Source: Flavobacteriales bacterium
GTDB taxonomy: Bacteria; Bacteroidota; Bacteroidia; Flavobacteriales_E; Vicingaceae
Reading direction: 5' to 3'
DNA: 43,083 nucleotides
Assembly: GCA_018608405.1 (NCBI GenBank)
Contig: JABAZP010000012.1
Coordinates: 1-43,083 of the forward strand
Below the pieces are notes generated by a model, which was not told the origin of the DNA, made no database searches, and was given only the letters and a program-made list of their open reading frames with translations. The translations under genes were made by a program, and so were the position numbers. This document shows positions 1 to 7,711 of the stretch, piece by piece. Each line of letters begins with the position of its first letter. Within the stretch, counting starts at the first letter, position 1.

Positions 1-241
1 TCATAGCACTTTGCTTCCTAAAGGTTCTTAATACTCCTCCCTTGGAGATGTAATTGTATACCTCAGCAGCTAAGATATTAGCTTGATGTAGTCGCTGGTT
101 CTCAGGATAATTATTTGGATTGAGATTATTGTTTATTCTTGTTCCATTGAACAAGCGGACTCTTTTATTATTAGAGTAAAATTCAATAAATACTTTTCGG
201 TCATTTGTTTGACCAACTCTTGGATAACTTATTATACTCAT
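1..241 (-). CDS. Tyrosine-type integrase, N-terminal part (runs off window)
   Basis: An open frame reads leftward from an ATG at 239-241 through base 1 with no stop, giving about 80 residues beginning MSIISYPRVGQTNDRK. The segment VFIEFYSNNKRVRLFNGTRI resembles the arm-type DNA-binding N-terminus of Bacteroidota tyrosine recombinases, where a short beta-rich domain precedes the SAM-like core-binding domain. The catalytic domain lies outside the window, so the R-H-R-Y residues cannot be checked. Its position, pointing away from a 3' tRNA-Asn fragment less than 100 bases off, is typical of an integrase next to its own attachment site and supports the call independently. It could instead be another small DNA-binding protein. 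Confidence 0.55.
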   Translation of the reverse strand, partial: MSIISYPRVGQTNDRKVFIEFYSNNKRVRLFNGTRINNNLNPNNYPENQRLHQANILAAEVYNYISKGGVLRTFRKQSAM

Positions 242-317
242 CGGCAGTAATTAGGCAGTTAATATTATAATTTCTCTTAATACCTTGATTTAATAATAGT
301 TAAGAAGAGTCCCCCTA

Positions 318-362
318 TGACTGTTAATCAGAGGGTCCTTGGTTCGAGTCCAAGAAGAGGAG
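318..362 (+). tRNA. 3' half of tRNA-Asn (GTT), attachment-site scar
   Basis: The sequence shows the 3' part of a tRNA: anticodon loop CTGTTAA with anticodon GTT at 323-325, variable loop GGGTC (333-337), a perfect T arm (338-342 with 350-354, loop TTCGAGT), the acceptor 3' strand AAGAGGA (355-361) and discriminator G (362), the base expected for tRNA-Asn. CCA is not encoded. The matching 5' acceptor strand (TCCTCTT) and D arm are missing where they should lie, near 290. The anticodon stem also fails at one pair (A317-side 28/42 position: A against G), so host-like sequence seems to begin around 318. It is not a functional tRNA. I infer the end of an integrated element that entered at the anticodon region. 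Confidence 0.8.
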
Positions 363-364
363 CG

Positions 365-398
365 AAAGAGCTGCACAATTTGTGCGGCTCTTTTTTTT
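365..398 (+). terminator. Intrinsic terminator of the tRNA-Asn locus
   Basis: Bases 365-376 pair with 382-393 (12 bp with one G-T wobble, loop AATTT), followed by eight T residues at 391-398. It lies directly after the tRNA 3' end, as expected for the original tRNA transcript, and appears unaltered. A GTG-initiated frame beginning at 382 would start inside this hairpin, so that start was not used for the next gene. Confidence 0.85.
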
Positions 399-432
399 GA
401 AAAGCACCTTACCTTATGACCTTATTTTTATA

Positions 433-1113
433 GTGCAGCCAAAATTCAACTTCGAAGCCATTGAGTCAATCGCTGACAACAATGCAGCTTATAATTTACT
501 AGATGCTGTGGCGGATAGTTTAGCGCTGAATTCTTATGCCGTTATCGACAACTTCCTGTCAGATCAAGAATCTTTGGATTGTTTGGAAATTTTAAAGGAA
601 AACAAAGAGCAAGGAAAGTTTAAAAAAGCCGGAATTGGCACTTCCAACCAATATCAAATAAATAGAAGCATTCGAGGAGATGAAATAAAGTGGCTTGATG
701 AAAGCAACCTGTCAGCTGCCAACCAGGTTTACATGGATCAAATTAATGCCATGATGCGATTTTTTAATCGAAGCTTATTTTTAAGTTTAAAGGATTTCGA
801 ATGTCATTTTGCGCACTACCCTACCGGAACATTTTACAAAAGACACCTCGATTTATTAAAGCTCTCCGACCATCGGGTATTAAGTTTCGTGTTTTACCTC
901 AACCCTAATTGGCAACAAGGAGATGGTGGAGAATTGTTGCTGTATCTGTCAGAAAACGATGTTGAAAAAACAGTAGTTGTAAACCCGCTGTTAGGCAGGC
1001 TGGTGATTTTCCGTTCAGAGTTATTGGAACACGAAGTTGCCCTGGCCCATAAAAGCCGTTACAGTATTACCGGGTGGATGTTGAGCCAGTTTAAGGGAAC
1101 AACCTTTTTGTAA
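433..1113 (+). CDS. 2OG-Fe(II) oxygenase (prolyl 4-hydroxylase-like)
   Basis: This is a protein of about 226 residues with the non-haem iron oxygenase signature. H138 and D140 (in YKRHLD) and H200 (in LLEHEV) would bind iron, and R209 (in KSRYS) would hold 2-oxoglutarate. The surrounding order (GTFYKRHLD, then FVFYLN, then GDGGELLLY, then SITGWM) matches small cytoplasmic P4H-type hydroxylases of Bacteroidota. The substrate cannot be told from sequence. The start is uncertain: no ATG exists in the N-terminal part. GTG at 433 was chosen because upstream candidates (TTG 397, GTG 382) lie in the tRNA terminator. It is the first host gene beyond the integration scar. Confidence 0.75.
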   Translation: MQPKFNFEAIESIADNNAAYNLLDAVADSLALNSYAVIDNFLSDQESLDCLEILKENKEQGKFKKAGIGTSNQYQINRSIRGDEIKWLDESNLSAANQVYMDQINAMMRFFNRSLFLSLKDFECHFAHYPTGTFYKRHLDLLKLSDHRVLSFVFYLNPNWQQGDGGELLLYLSENDVEKTVVVNPLLGRLVIFRSELLEHEVALAHKSRYSITGWMLSQFKGTTFL

Positions 1114-1167
1114 TTTAGAAGGTTCAGAAAGTAGTTCTTACCATAAAAATCAATTAGTTCTTTCCGT

Positions 1168-1851
1168 TCACTGATCCAACTCTAGACGCATTGCTCCCGT
1201 ATCGTTAAAGGGCCCATCAACAAATTCTCCATCCGCGTTCAGCAACTCAAGCCGAACGGATTGATTTCTTTGAAGCAAATATGTTATGTTTGGTGTGAGC
1301 AGGTATCCAACACTATCTAATCGCAATGCAACAGTAAGTCCATTTAGCGGATTCATGATCTTATAGTCAACAACTATTCCTTCACTAGTTGCAGTAAAGT
1401 GCTGAAACAGATGCGTCTTAGATTCATCAAAACTTCCAGCTCCTTTTCCATTAAAGTAATTTTTTACCCAATAAGTAGAGCTCACGCCAACCGTATTTGA
1501 CAAACACACAAAAATCACGTTATTGCCTTCCAATAATTCTAATGTAATATCTGACCCTTTTGCCTTATTAACAGGTCCATTATTGATAGTGTAATGTAAT
1601 TTCTCATCAGGCTCTAAGTCTAGGTCAAATTGCAATGTCAATTCATTTCCTTCCTGAACCTCAGTCTTTAGCTTTATTGGTTTTTCGGCTACTTTGTTTA
1701 TAATTGGAACTAAAGAAATTCCGTTTTTTCTGATAGCATGCTCCACATCTAAAGCCAAAACGCTTTCTATTTCCTTTTTCTCATTCAGTGAAAACTCTCC
1801 ACAAGACAGAAAAAATAGGCTAGCGTAAAGTGCAATTATTAATCGTTTCAT
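1168..1851 (-). CDS. Hypothetical lipoprotein
   Basis: The frame encodes 227 residues with a lipoprotein signal peptide (MKRLIIALYASLFFLSCG; lipid-accepting Cys at about residue 17). The start is the ATG at 1849-1851; a longer frame would begin inside the terminator hairpin at 1870-1906. I do not recognise a named family. Residues about 85-120 (HYTINNGP, then TLELLEGNNVIF) faintly resemble the INGGP and ELPVGKHMLTM segments of the DUF4399 lipoprotein encoded just upstream, so a related beta-sandwich fold is possible but unproven. It is probably anchored in a membrane facing the periplasm. The strong terminator upstream suggests separate or read-through transcription. Confidence 0.7.
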   Translation of the reverse strand: MKRLIIALYASLFFLSCGEFSLNEKKEIESVLALDVEHAIRKNGISLVPIINKVAEKPIKLKTEVQEGNELTLQFDLDLEPDEKLHYTINNGPVNKAKGSDITLELLEGNNVIFVCLSNTVGVSSTYWVKNYFNGKGAGSFDESKTHLFQHFTATSEGIVVDYKIMNPLNGLTVALRLDSVGYLLTPNITYLLQRNQSVRLELLNADGEFVDGPFNDTGAMRLELDQ

Positions 1852-1869
1852 CTTGTTACGTTTTGACAT

Positions 1870-1906
1870 AAAAAAGCCATGCAAATCTGTCGATGTTGCA
1901 TGGCTT
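1870..1906 (-). terminator. Intrinsic terminator after the DUF4399 gene
   Basis: AAGCCATGCAA at 1874-1884 and its exact complement at 1896-1906 form an 11-bp perfect stem with an 11-base loop. Read leftward, the stem is followed by a run of T (plus-strand A at 1871-1875). It lies 20 bases after the DUF4399 stop codon and just ahead of the next lipoprotein start. Confidence 0.8.
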
Positions 1907-1926
1907 AAAATTAACTCTTTTGTTGC

Positions 1927-2457
1927 TTACTCTACTACAACTGTAATAGTAGAACTTAATTGTAACCCGTAACTTTGGTGGTAACCGTCAGCAAATTGCA
2001 TGGTTAACATGTGCTTTCCAACAGGCAGTTCTAGCTCTGTTTCTGTTTGACCTTTTCCAAAGTGTATGTTAGCAGAATCTGCAGGCACGATTATTCCTCT
2101 AGCCAATGGACCTCCATTTATAATGATGTGGTGATGACCTTTTCCCTCGTTTAATTCTCCGGCAGGCTCTACTTCCATTCCTTCTACACCAAATTCAATC
2201 TTCACAGGTGAAGTCACCGTTTGCCCATCTTCTAGGTTGGCAAAATATACTTTTGCACCTTCTGGAATTGCAACTGGTTCTGCTTCTTCGGCCTCTTCTG
2301 CCATAGCATCGTGATCGTGGTCTTCATGATCAACTCCAGCCTCATGCATTTCATCGTGAGTCATTTCTTTTTCTTCCGACTTTTTCGCTGTATCTCCGCA
2401 AGAAGCTAAAAATACACCCAATGCTATTGCTAAAATATTTACCTTTTTCATGTTCAT
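1927..2457 (-). CDS. DUF4399 domain lipoprotein with His/Asp-rich linker
   Basis: The protein is 176 residues (174 from the second Met). It has a lipoprotein signal (lipobox LASC, Cys at about residue 20), then an acidic His-rich linker at about residues 30-60 (THDEMHE, DHEDHDHD), then a DUF4399 domain from about residue 68 to the end (KVYFANLEDGQTV, GKGHHHIIINGGP, PVGKHMLTMQFADG, YGLQLSSTITVVVE). The function of DUF4399 is not established. The His/Asp-rich stretch and the HHH motif suggest metal binding, which is an inference. Its start lies only 6 bases after the biotin carrier gene stop, so the two are probably co-transcribed. Confidence 0.85.
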   Translation of the reverse strand: MNMKKVNILAIALGVFLASCGDTAKKSEEKEMTHDEMHEAGVDHEDHDHDAMAEEAEEAEPVAIPEGAKVYFANLEDGQTVTSPVKIEFGVEGMEVEPAGELNEGKGHHHIIINGGPLARGIIVPADSANIHFGKGQTETELELPVGKHMLTMQFADGYHQSYGLQLSSTITVVVE

Positions 2458-2463
2458 TCGTTT

Positions 2464-2976
2464 TTAAGATTCAAATTCAATTAATAATTCATTCTTTTCT
2501 ACCGCATTACCTTCGGCAACACCAATGGACTTAATTACAACATCTGCCGGAGACTTTAGTACGTTCTCCATCTTCATCGCTTCTAAAACTACTAAGGCTT
2601 CGCCTTCTTTAACAGTTTGCCCTACTTCCACTTCAACTTTAAGAACTAGCCCTGGCATTGGCGCTTTTAGCTCCTTTGCAACATTACCGACAAGGTTATC
2701 CATTCCCAATTGTTGTAACAACAAATCGAAGCGATCTTCTACTTTCGTTTTATAAATATTGTTGTTCACTTTTAATTCGAAGGTTTTTGTTGCTGCATCC
2801 GCGCCAATCACTTCTACTGAAAACGATTTTCTATCTTTTATAATGTGAAATTTTCCAGGCTTAATTTCTATCTGGTCCCAATTTATCGACAATCCATTCA
2901 GCTCTGCAGAACTTCCTGTTAATTGCTCTATGGAAAAACTATTTCCATTCTCTATTTCTACCTTCAATTCACTCAT
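2464..2976 (-). CDS. Biotin carboxyl carrier protein subunit of an acyl-CoA carboxylase
   Basis: The protein has 170 residues from the ATG at 2974-2976. The C-terminal 75 residues form a biotinyl/lipoyl domain with the biotinylation motif EAMKMEN, where K135 should carry biotin, preceded by the conserved APMPGLVLK. The N-terminal half resembles that of Bacteroidota carrier subunits annotated as acetyl- or propionyl-CoA carboxylase biotin carrier. The usual partners, biotin carboxylase and carboxyltransferase, are not nearby, so the enzyme it serves must be encoded elsewhere. It leads an operon with the DUF4399 lipoprotein and diverges from the M1 peptidase gene. Confidence 0.85.
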   Translation of the reverse strand: MSELKVEIENGNSFSIEQLTGSSAELNGLSINWDQIEIKPGKFHIIKDRKSFSVEVIGADAATKTFELKVNNNIYKTKVEDRFDLLLQQLGMDNLVGNVAKELKAPMPGLVLKVEVEVGQTVKEGEALVVLEAMKMENVLKSPADVVIKSIGVAEGNAVEKNELLIEFES

Positions 2977-3024
2977 AACGCCACAAATATACATTTTATG
3001 CAATTACCCTTCATCACATTCAAC

Positions 3025-3055
3025 TTGTTAATCCAGAGTTAAAAATGCATTTTTG
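3025..3055 (+). promoter_or_regulatory. Candidate Bacteroidota promoter for the M1 peptidase gene
   Basis: A TTG at 3025-3027 is followed after 20 bases by CATTTTTG at 3048-3055, one mismatch from the Bacteroidota -7 box TAnnTTTG, 20 bases before the ATG. It lies in the 98-base divergent gap between the biotin carrier and peptidase genes. This rests on pattern matching only. Confidence 0.4.
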
Positions 3056-3074
3056 CATCGCAAATTAAAAGACC

Positions 3075-5717
3075 ATGAGAAAAATAATTATTCCGCTAAC
3101 TATCACCGTATTTATAGGTGTTTTCCAAGCTTGTAAATCCATTGAACCGTCTACTGCGACTACAGAATATGTTACACTTGATACCGTTAACATAGAAGCA
3201 AATAGTGCAAGAGAAATTTACAGAGCTTCAGAAACTAGGGTGAGTGATGTATTGCATACCAAATTGGAAGTAAGTTTTAATTGGGATAGCGCCTACCTTT
3301 ATGGAAGAGCAAATTTAATGGTTAAACCACATTTTTATGCTACCGATAGTTTAACTCTAGATGCAAAAGGATTTCAAATTCATGAAGTAGCAATGGTAGA
3401 TCGAATTGGCAAAAAGTCTCCGTTAAACTATGTCTACGACGATGAGTTTTTAAAAATCTCTCTTGGTAAAACCTACACAAAATCAGACACGTATAAAATA
3501 TTTATTGATTATACCGCGATGCCTAACAAGCTGAAAGCAGGCGGCAGCGCTGCCATTACCAGCGAAAAGGGGTTATACTTTATAAATAACGACGGGGCTA
3601 TTGAAAACAAGCCAAAACAGATTTGGACGCAGGGAGAAACAGAGTCTAGCTCGTGCTGGTTTCCAACCATTGATTCACCTAATGAGAAAACTACTCAAGA
3701 AATATACATTACGGTAGACTCAAATTATGCCACTCTTGCTAACGGGGAGTTAATGTTTCAAACTGAAAATGAAGACGGCACAAGAACAGACTATTGGAAG
3801 CAGAACCTACCGCATGCTCCTTACCTTTTCATGATGGCAGTTGGTGAATTTGCAATTGCAAAAGACGAATGGAGAGGCAAGCCAGTTCATTATTATGTAG
3901 AAAAAAAATATGCCGATGTGGCCAAAGAAATTTACCCAAACACGGTTGAAATGTTAGAGTTTTTCTCCACTAAACTAGGTTACGATTACCCTTGGGATAA
4001 GTACCACCAAGTAGTAGTTAGGGATTACGTTTCTGGGGCAATGGAAAATACAGGAGCTGTAATTTTTGGGGATTTTATTCAAGGAAACAAGCGATTTTTA
4101 ATTGACAATGCAGGAGAAGATATTGTTGCTCACGAAATGTTTCACCACTGGTTTGGAGACTTAGTAACCTGTGAGTCGTGGTCAAACCTACCTTTAAATG
4201 AATCATTTGCAACATACGGTGAGTATTTATGGAACGAGCATAAATATGGGAAAGACCAAGCTGACTTGCACATTGATCAAGATTTAAGTGTCTATTTAGG
4301 CCAATCTAGAATTAACAAAGAAACCCTTATTCGCTTCAATTATGACAATAGAATGGAAATGTTTGACGCCCATTCTTACCAAAAAGGAGGAAGAGTTTTA
4401 CACATGCTGCGCAACTACATTGGTGATGATGCGTTTTTTGCTGGACTAAATCTCTACTTAAAAGACAATGAATTTCAGACAGTTGAAATTCATAATTTAA
4501 GACTGGCATTTGAGGAGGTAACCGGCGAGGACCTAAACTGGTTTTTTAACCAGTGGTTTTTAAGTGCAGGTCACCCGATTATTGAAGTAGAGAAAAATTT
4601 TGCTGATGGTAAATTAGCAGTTACCATTCAACAAACACAAGATGGCCCGGATGTTCCTGAGGTTTTTGAAATTCCAACAACACTTTACGTTCTTCAGCCG
4701 AATGGTATAGTTCGTGAAAAAGAAATCAGAATCACCAAAAGAATGGAAGAGTTTGAGTTTACCTTGAATGAACCACCGCTCTTGATAAATTTTGATTTAG
4801 ATAAAGTGCTTTTGGGTACAGTTGATCAAAATTTTGAAAAAAGCGAAGCCATTGTACTATACAATAATGCCAATCACTTTTTAGATAAAAAGGAAGCGAT
4901 TCGATTAATTAAAAATCAAAAGGATTCTGCTTCATTAGACTTAATTGAAAAAGCGTTAAAAGATGACTTCTGGTACATTCGAAAATCTGCCATCCAAGCA
5001 GTTAAAAAATTAGCAAACGAGCGACCTGAAAGAACGTTAGAAGCACTGAAGGAAATTGCAGCGTCTGATGAAAAATCAGCGAATAGAGCAGCGGCGGTCA
5101 CGGCGATTTCTAAATACTTTATTGAAGAAGTTGATATGGATTTCTTGGATGGTAGAAAAAAGGATTTGTCATATTATGTTATTTCTGCCACCCTTGATGC
5201 TGTTCACAAAAAAGATGCTACAAAAGGTCTCGAATTGGCTGAGCAATTAGAAAAAGAAGAAAATGCCGGAATTCTAGCTACAGTTGCATCCATTTATGCC
5301 GCTGATGGAAATCCTGAAAAACAGGCATTTTTTGAAGAGTCGATTAAGAACGCTAGTGGTTTTGGGAAATATGGCTTAATGAATAGTTACGGGGAGTTTT
5401 TAGATAAACAAGACTTTACGGTAGTTGAAAAAGCGCTTCCAACGTTAGTTGAAAATAGCAAGGGAACAGGTATCTGGTTTGTGCGAATGGCTGGTTTAAA
5501 TTCATTGATTAAAATGAAAGCTAAAAACACAAACGCAATAGAACAGTTAAATGCAGGACTAGCGAAAACGGAGGATAACGCTGCTAAAGAGAAGTTAAAT
5601 AAAACGCTTTCTCAAACAAAAGCAATGAATTTGAAAATTGTTGATGCTTTAAAAGAGCTTCAAGAGGCAGAAACCAATGGCAACATGAAGAAAATGATTG
5701 ATGGAGCCTTAGAGTAG
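3075..5717 (+). CDS. M1 family aminopeptidase, lipoprotein, with HEAT-like C-terminus
   Basis: This 880-residue zinc aminopeptidase starts with a lipoprotein-type signal (MRKIIIPLTITVFIGVFQAC, Cys20). The M1 beta-saddle domain follows. The catalytic part carries the exopeptidase motif GAMEN at about 321-325, the zinc motif HExxH at 353-357 (HEMFH) with the third ligand E376 (in PLNES), and the catalytic Tyr at about 435 (HSYQKGG). A helical, Ala/Lys-rich repeat region from about residue 600 to the end resembles the HEAT-like C-terminal domain of long M1 enzymes. All key residues are present, so it should remove N-terminal amino acids from peptides, probably in the periplasm or at a membrane surface. 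It converges with the RNase H gene with only 3 bases between stops. Confidence 0.93.
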   Translation: MRKIIIPLTITVFIGVFQACKSIEPSTATTEYVTLDTVNIEANSAREIYRASETRVSDVLHTKLEVSFNWDSAYLYGRANLMVKPHFYATDSLTLDAKGFQIHEVAMVDRIGKKSPLNYVYDDEFLKISLGKTYTKSDTYKIFIDYTAMPNKLKAGGSAAITSEKGLYFINNDGAIENKPKQIWTQGETESSSCWFPTIDSPNEKTTQEIYITVDSNYATLANGELMFQTENEDGTRTDYWKQNLPHAPYLFMMAVGEFAIAKDEWRGKPVHYYVEKKYADVAKEIYPNTVEMLEFFSTKLGYDYPWDKYHQVVVRDYVSGAMENTGAVIFGDFIQGNKRFLIDNAGEDIVAHEMFHHWFGDLVTCESWSNLPLNESFATYGEYLWNEHKYGKDQADLHIDQDLSVYLGQSRINKETLIRFNYDNRMEMFDAHSYQKGGRVLHMLRNYIGDDAFFAGLNLYLKDNEFQTVEIHNLRLAFEEVTGEDLNWFFNQWFLSAGHPIIEVEKNFADGKLAVTIQQTQDGPDVPEVFEIPTTLYVLQPNGIVREKEIRITKRMEEFEFTLNEPPLLINFDLDKVLLGTVDQNFEKSEAIVLYNNANHFLDKKEAIRLIKNQKDSASLDLIEKALKDDFWYIRKSAIQAVKKLANERPERTLEALKEIAASDEKSANRAAAVTAISKYFIEEVDMDFLDGRKKDLSYYVISATLDAVHKKDATKGLELAEQLEKEENAGILATVASIYAADGNPEKQAFFEESIKNASGFGKYGLMNSYGEFLDKQDFTVVEKALPTLVENSKGTGIWFVRMAGLNSLIKMKAKNTNAIEQLNAGLAKTEDNAAKEKLNKTLSQTKAMNLKIVDALKELQEAETNGNMKKMIDGALE

Positions 5718-5720
5718 GCT

Positions 5721-6353
5721 CTACTTTCTTCCAAAGTCTGCAGGGATTTCACCCCACACTTTGGTTTCCCATTTTATGATTTTGTTCTGGTAATCATTTG
5801 TATGCAACCATTTTAGTGCTCGGTCGATTAATTCGAAAGAGTCTTCATTTGAAGCATCTCGAACTAACTTGGTATTCACCCTTTTTCGCTGCACCCAACC
5901 AATTGCAATTTTACTATCAGAATAAATAGGGGTTGACTTGTTCTGCTTTTTTAATAAGGCCAACGCATGCACCAAAGCTAGAAATTCACCTATGTTATTG
6001 GTAGAGTTTTTAAAAGGTCCCTTTTTAAAAATTACTTTTTTTGACTGTGTTTCGACGCCTTGGTATTCCATAATTCCGGGGTTACCACTACACGCCGCAT
6101 CAACTGCAATCGTGTTCAAATCAGGCTCTCCAATTAACGCTCGCTTCTCTGCAGAAATAGCCACTTTAGCTTGCGCTACCCCTTTGTGTTTAGCGTACGT
6201 TTCTTTTGCAGCTTTGGTAGCTGAAGTTAAATCGGGAAAAGATTTATGCTCAGCGCCTTTAAACCCATCAATACTTTTTTTACACTCATCCCAAGAAGTG
6301 AAAACCCCGTTTTTTTTACCCTTCCAGACGACGTAAAACTTTTTCTTTTTCAT
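5721..6353 (-). CDS. Ribonuclease H family protein with viroplasmin-like N-terminal domain
   Basis: The protein is 210 residues. Residues 1-50 (KFYVVWKGKKNGVFTSWDEC, then SIDGFKGAEHKSF) form the small caulimovirus viroplasmin/hybrid-binding domain found at the N-terminus of many RNases H, which binds RNA:DNA hybrids. The RNase H fold follows from about residue 75: AVDAACSGNPG holds the first catalytic Asp, NIGEFLAL the Glu, YSDSKIAI the second Asp, and the late NDYQNK or PADFG region the last acidic ligand. It should cleave RNA in RNA:DNA hybrids, for example at replication primers and R-loops. The domain order and length are normal for Bacteroidota. Confidence 0.9.
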   Translation of the reverse strand: MKKKKFYVVWKGKKNGVFTSWDECKKSIDGFKGAEHKSFPDLTSATKAAKETYAKHKGVAQAKVAISAEKRALIGEPDLNTIAVDAACSGNPGIMEYQGVETQSKKVIFKKGPFKNSTNNIGEFLALVHALALLKKQNKSTPIYSDSKIAIGWVQRKRVNTKLVRDASNEDSFELIDRALKWLHTNDYQNKIIKWETKVWGEIPADFGRK

Positions 6354-6433
6354 TTTATAAAAAGGTAGAATCTTTTGTGAAACGAAAGTACACAGAAGTT
6401 TAGATGTAAGACCTTTATGTTTAAATTTACCGC

Positions 6434-7084
6434 ATGAGTTATACCATAATTACTCTTGAACCAACCAACTATCTTGATGCTTTAACGTTTCAAGAGAATT
6501 TCTTTAACGCCCAACTCGAAAAAAAAGCGAACAGTGAAGAAACTGAAAATACCTTAATTCTACTGCAGCATACACCAGTATATACCTTGGGAAAGTCAGG
6601 AGATATTTGCAATCTTAAAGTTCCTATAGAGGAAACGGGCGCAGAGTTTTATCAAACAAAAAGAGGAGGTGACATTACTTTTCATGGTCCAGGACAATTG
6701 GTAGTTTATCCAATATTCGATATTGAAAACTTCGGTATTAGTGTTCGAGAATATGTCGCAAAATTAGAACAATGTGTTATAGAATGTATTGCGGAATATG
6801 GATTAAAAGGAGAACGAATTGAAGACGCTAGCGGTGTTTGGCTAGACGCAGGAAATAAAAAAGCAAGAAAAATTTGTGCCGTTGGGTTAAAAGTGAGTCG
6901 CGGCATAAGCATGCACGGCTTGGCTTTCAACATCAACACAGACCTCAGTTACTTTGATCACATTGTGCCTTGTGGCTTAGACGACAAGTCGGTTACCTCC
7001 TTAGAAAAGGAACTGGGGAAAAAGTTGGACTTTTTTGAGGTGCAAAAAAAGTTGATAGCTCAATTTGAAAAACACTTTTGCTAA
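6434..7084 (+). CDS. lipB: Octanoyl-[acyl-carrier protein]:protein N-octanoyltransferase
   Basis: LipB moves the octanoyl group from acyl carrier protein onto lipoyl domains, the first step of lipoate synthesis. The 216-residue protein has the family signature RGGDITFHGPGQ (from R77), the catalytic Lys at about 153 in AVGLKVS, and the acyl-thioester Cys at about 180 in IVPCGL. Length is normal. The start ATG gives MSYTIITLEPTNYLDAL. lipA lies about 600 bases away on the other strand, so the two lipoate genes are neighbours but not one operon. The following small gene begins at the lipB stop codon. Confidence 0.95.
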   Translation: MSYTIITLEPTNYLDALTFQENFFNAQLEKKANSEETENTLILLQHTPVYTLGKSGDICNLKVPIEETGAEFYQTKRGGDITFHGPGQLVVYPIFDIENFGISVREYVAKLEQCVIECIAEYGLKGERIEDASGVWLDAGNKKARKICAVGLKVSRGISMHGLAFNINTDLSYFDHIVPCGLDDKSVTSLEKELGKKLDFFEVQKKLIAQFEKHFC

Positions 7085-7711
7085 ATTAAAATCGTTCTCA
7101 GTCTCCTTTTGTGTTTTCCTCTTTTATGCCATGCTCAGGTATTTGAAAAAAAGGAAGTGCCGCGTTTTGAAGGTTATTATTGGGATTTAAAAGGAAAGAA
7201 ACACACTGGGCTGATTGAAGTTAATTATACCAGGCCATCAGGAATCGGCACAAAAATTAAGTTTTACGTTGGAAATAATAAAGTTGAAAGGCTCAATAAA
7301 AAAGACATGTCTAGTTTTATTATAGCTCCTGATAGTTTTGCATTGGTGACCAACTTTCTTGTAACACCGCTAATTAAGTACAATTCAGATTTCGCAAAAG
7401 TTTTGGATACAGGAGCCATTCATTTATATCTGCACAAACGAAGAGCCCAACAAACCGGAGGCGGACCAACCGGCAGTAGCGAAAGAACGTACTACGCGAT
7501 ATTTCTTGAGGAATATTTAATTCGAGAAAAAGGCTCAAGTTATTACTCTTGCATAAGAAGTAAAAAAACTCTTCAAGATATATTCTTACCACTAATTGCA
7601 GATTACAGCGAGCTATATAAGTCAGTAATTACAATGAAGCCTAAAGATGCTATAGAGTTATTACCAAAATTTGTAAAAGAGTATAATCAGTACAAAAGAG
7701 AAAACCCTTAA
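7085..7711 (+). CDS. Secreted protein of unknown function, apparent ATT start
   Basis: An open frame follows the lipB stop without a gap. Reading from the ATT at 7085 gives (M)[22 protein letters not shown], a textbook signal peptide ending in HAQ, and about 208 residues in all. The first conventional start is TTG at 7109, which would leave only about ten residues before the cleavage site, too short to direct export. Either ATT is used, an ATG was lost, or the base is a sequencing error. The mature part ([19 protein letters not shown], then [12 protein letters not shown], then [12 protein letters not shown]) matches no family I can name. The 3' end overlaps the convergent lipA stop by a few bases. 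Confidence 0.6.
   Translation: MKIVLSLLLCFPLLCHAQVFEKKEVPRFEGYYWDLKGKKHTGLIEVNYTRPSGIGTKIKFYVGNNKVERLNKKDMSSFIIAPDSFALVTNFLVTPLIKYNSDFAKVLDTGAIHLYLHKRRAQQTGGGPTGSSERTYYAIFLEEYLIREKGSSYYSCIRSKKTLQDIFLPLIADYSELYKSVITMKPKDAIELLPKFVKEYNQYKRENP

Noticed and set aside
382..432. N-terminal extension of the oxygenase starting at GTG 382
   Set aside because: It begins inside the tRNA terminator stem and codes through the T-run; no family similarity in these residues.
5704..5721. GAGCC/GGCTC hairpin between the M1 peptidase and RNase H stops as a shared terminator
   Set aside because: Stem only 5 bp and no proper T-run on either side.
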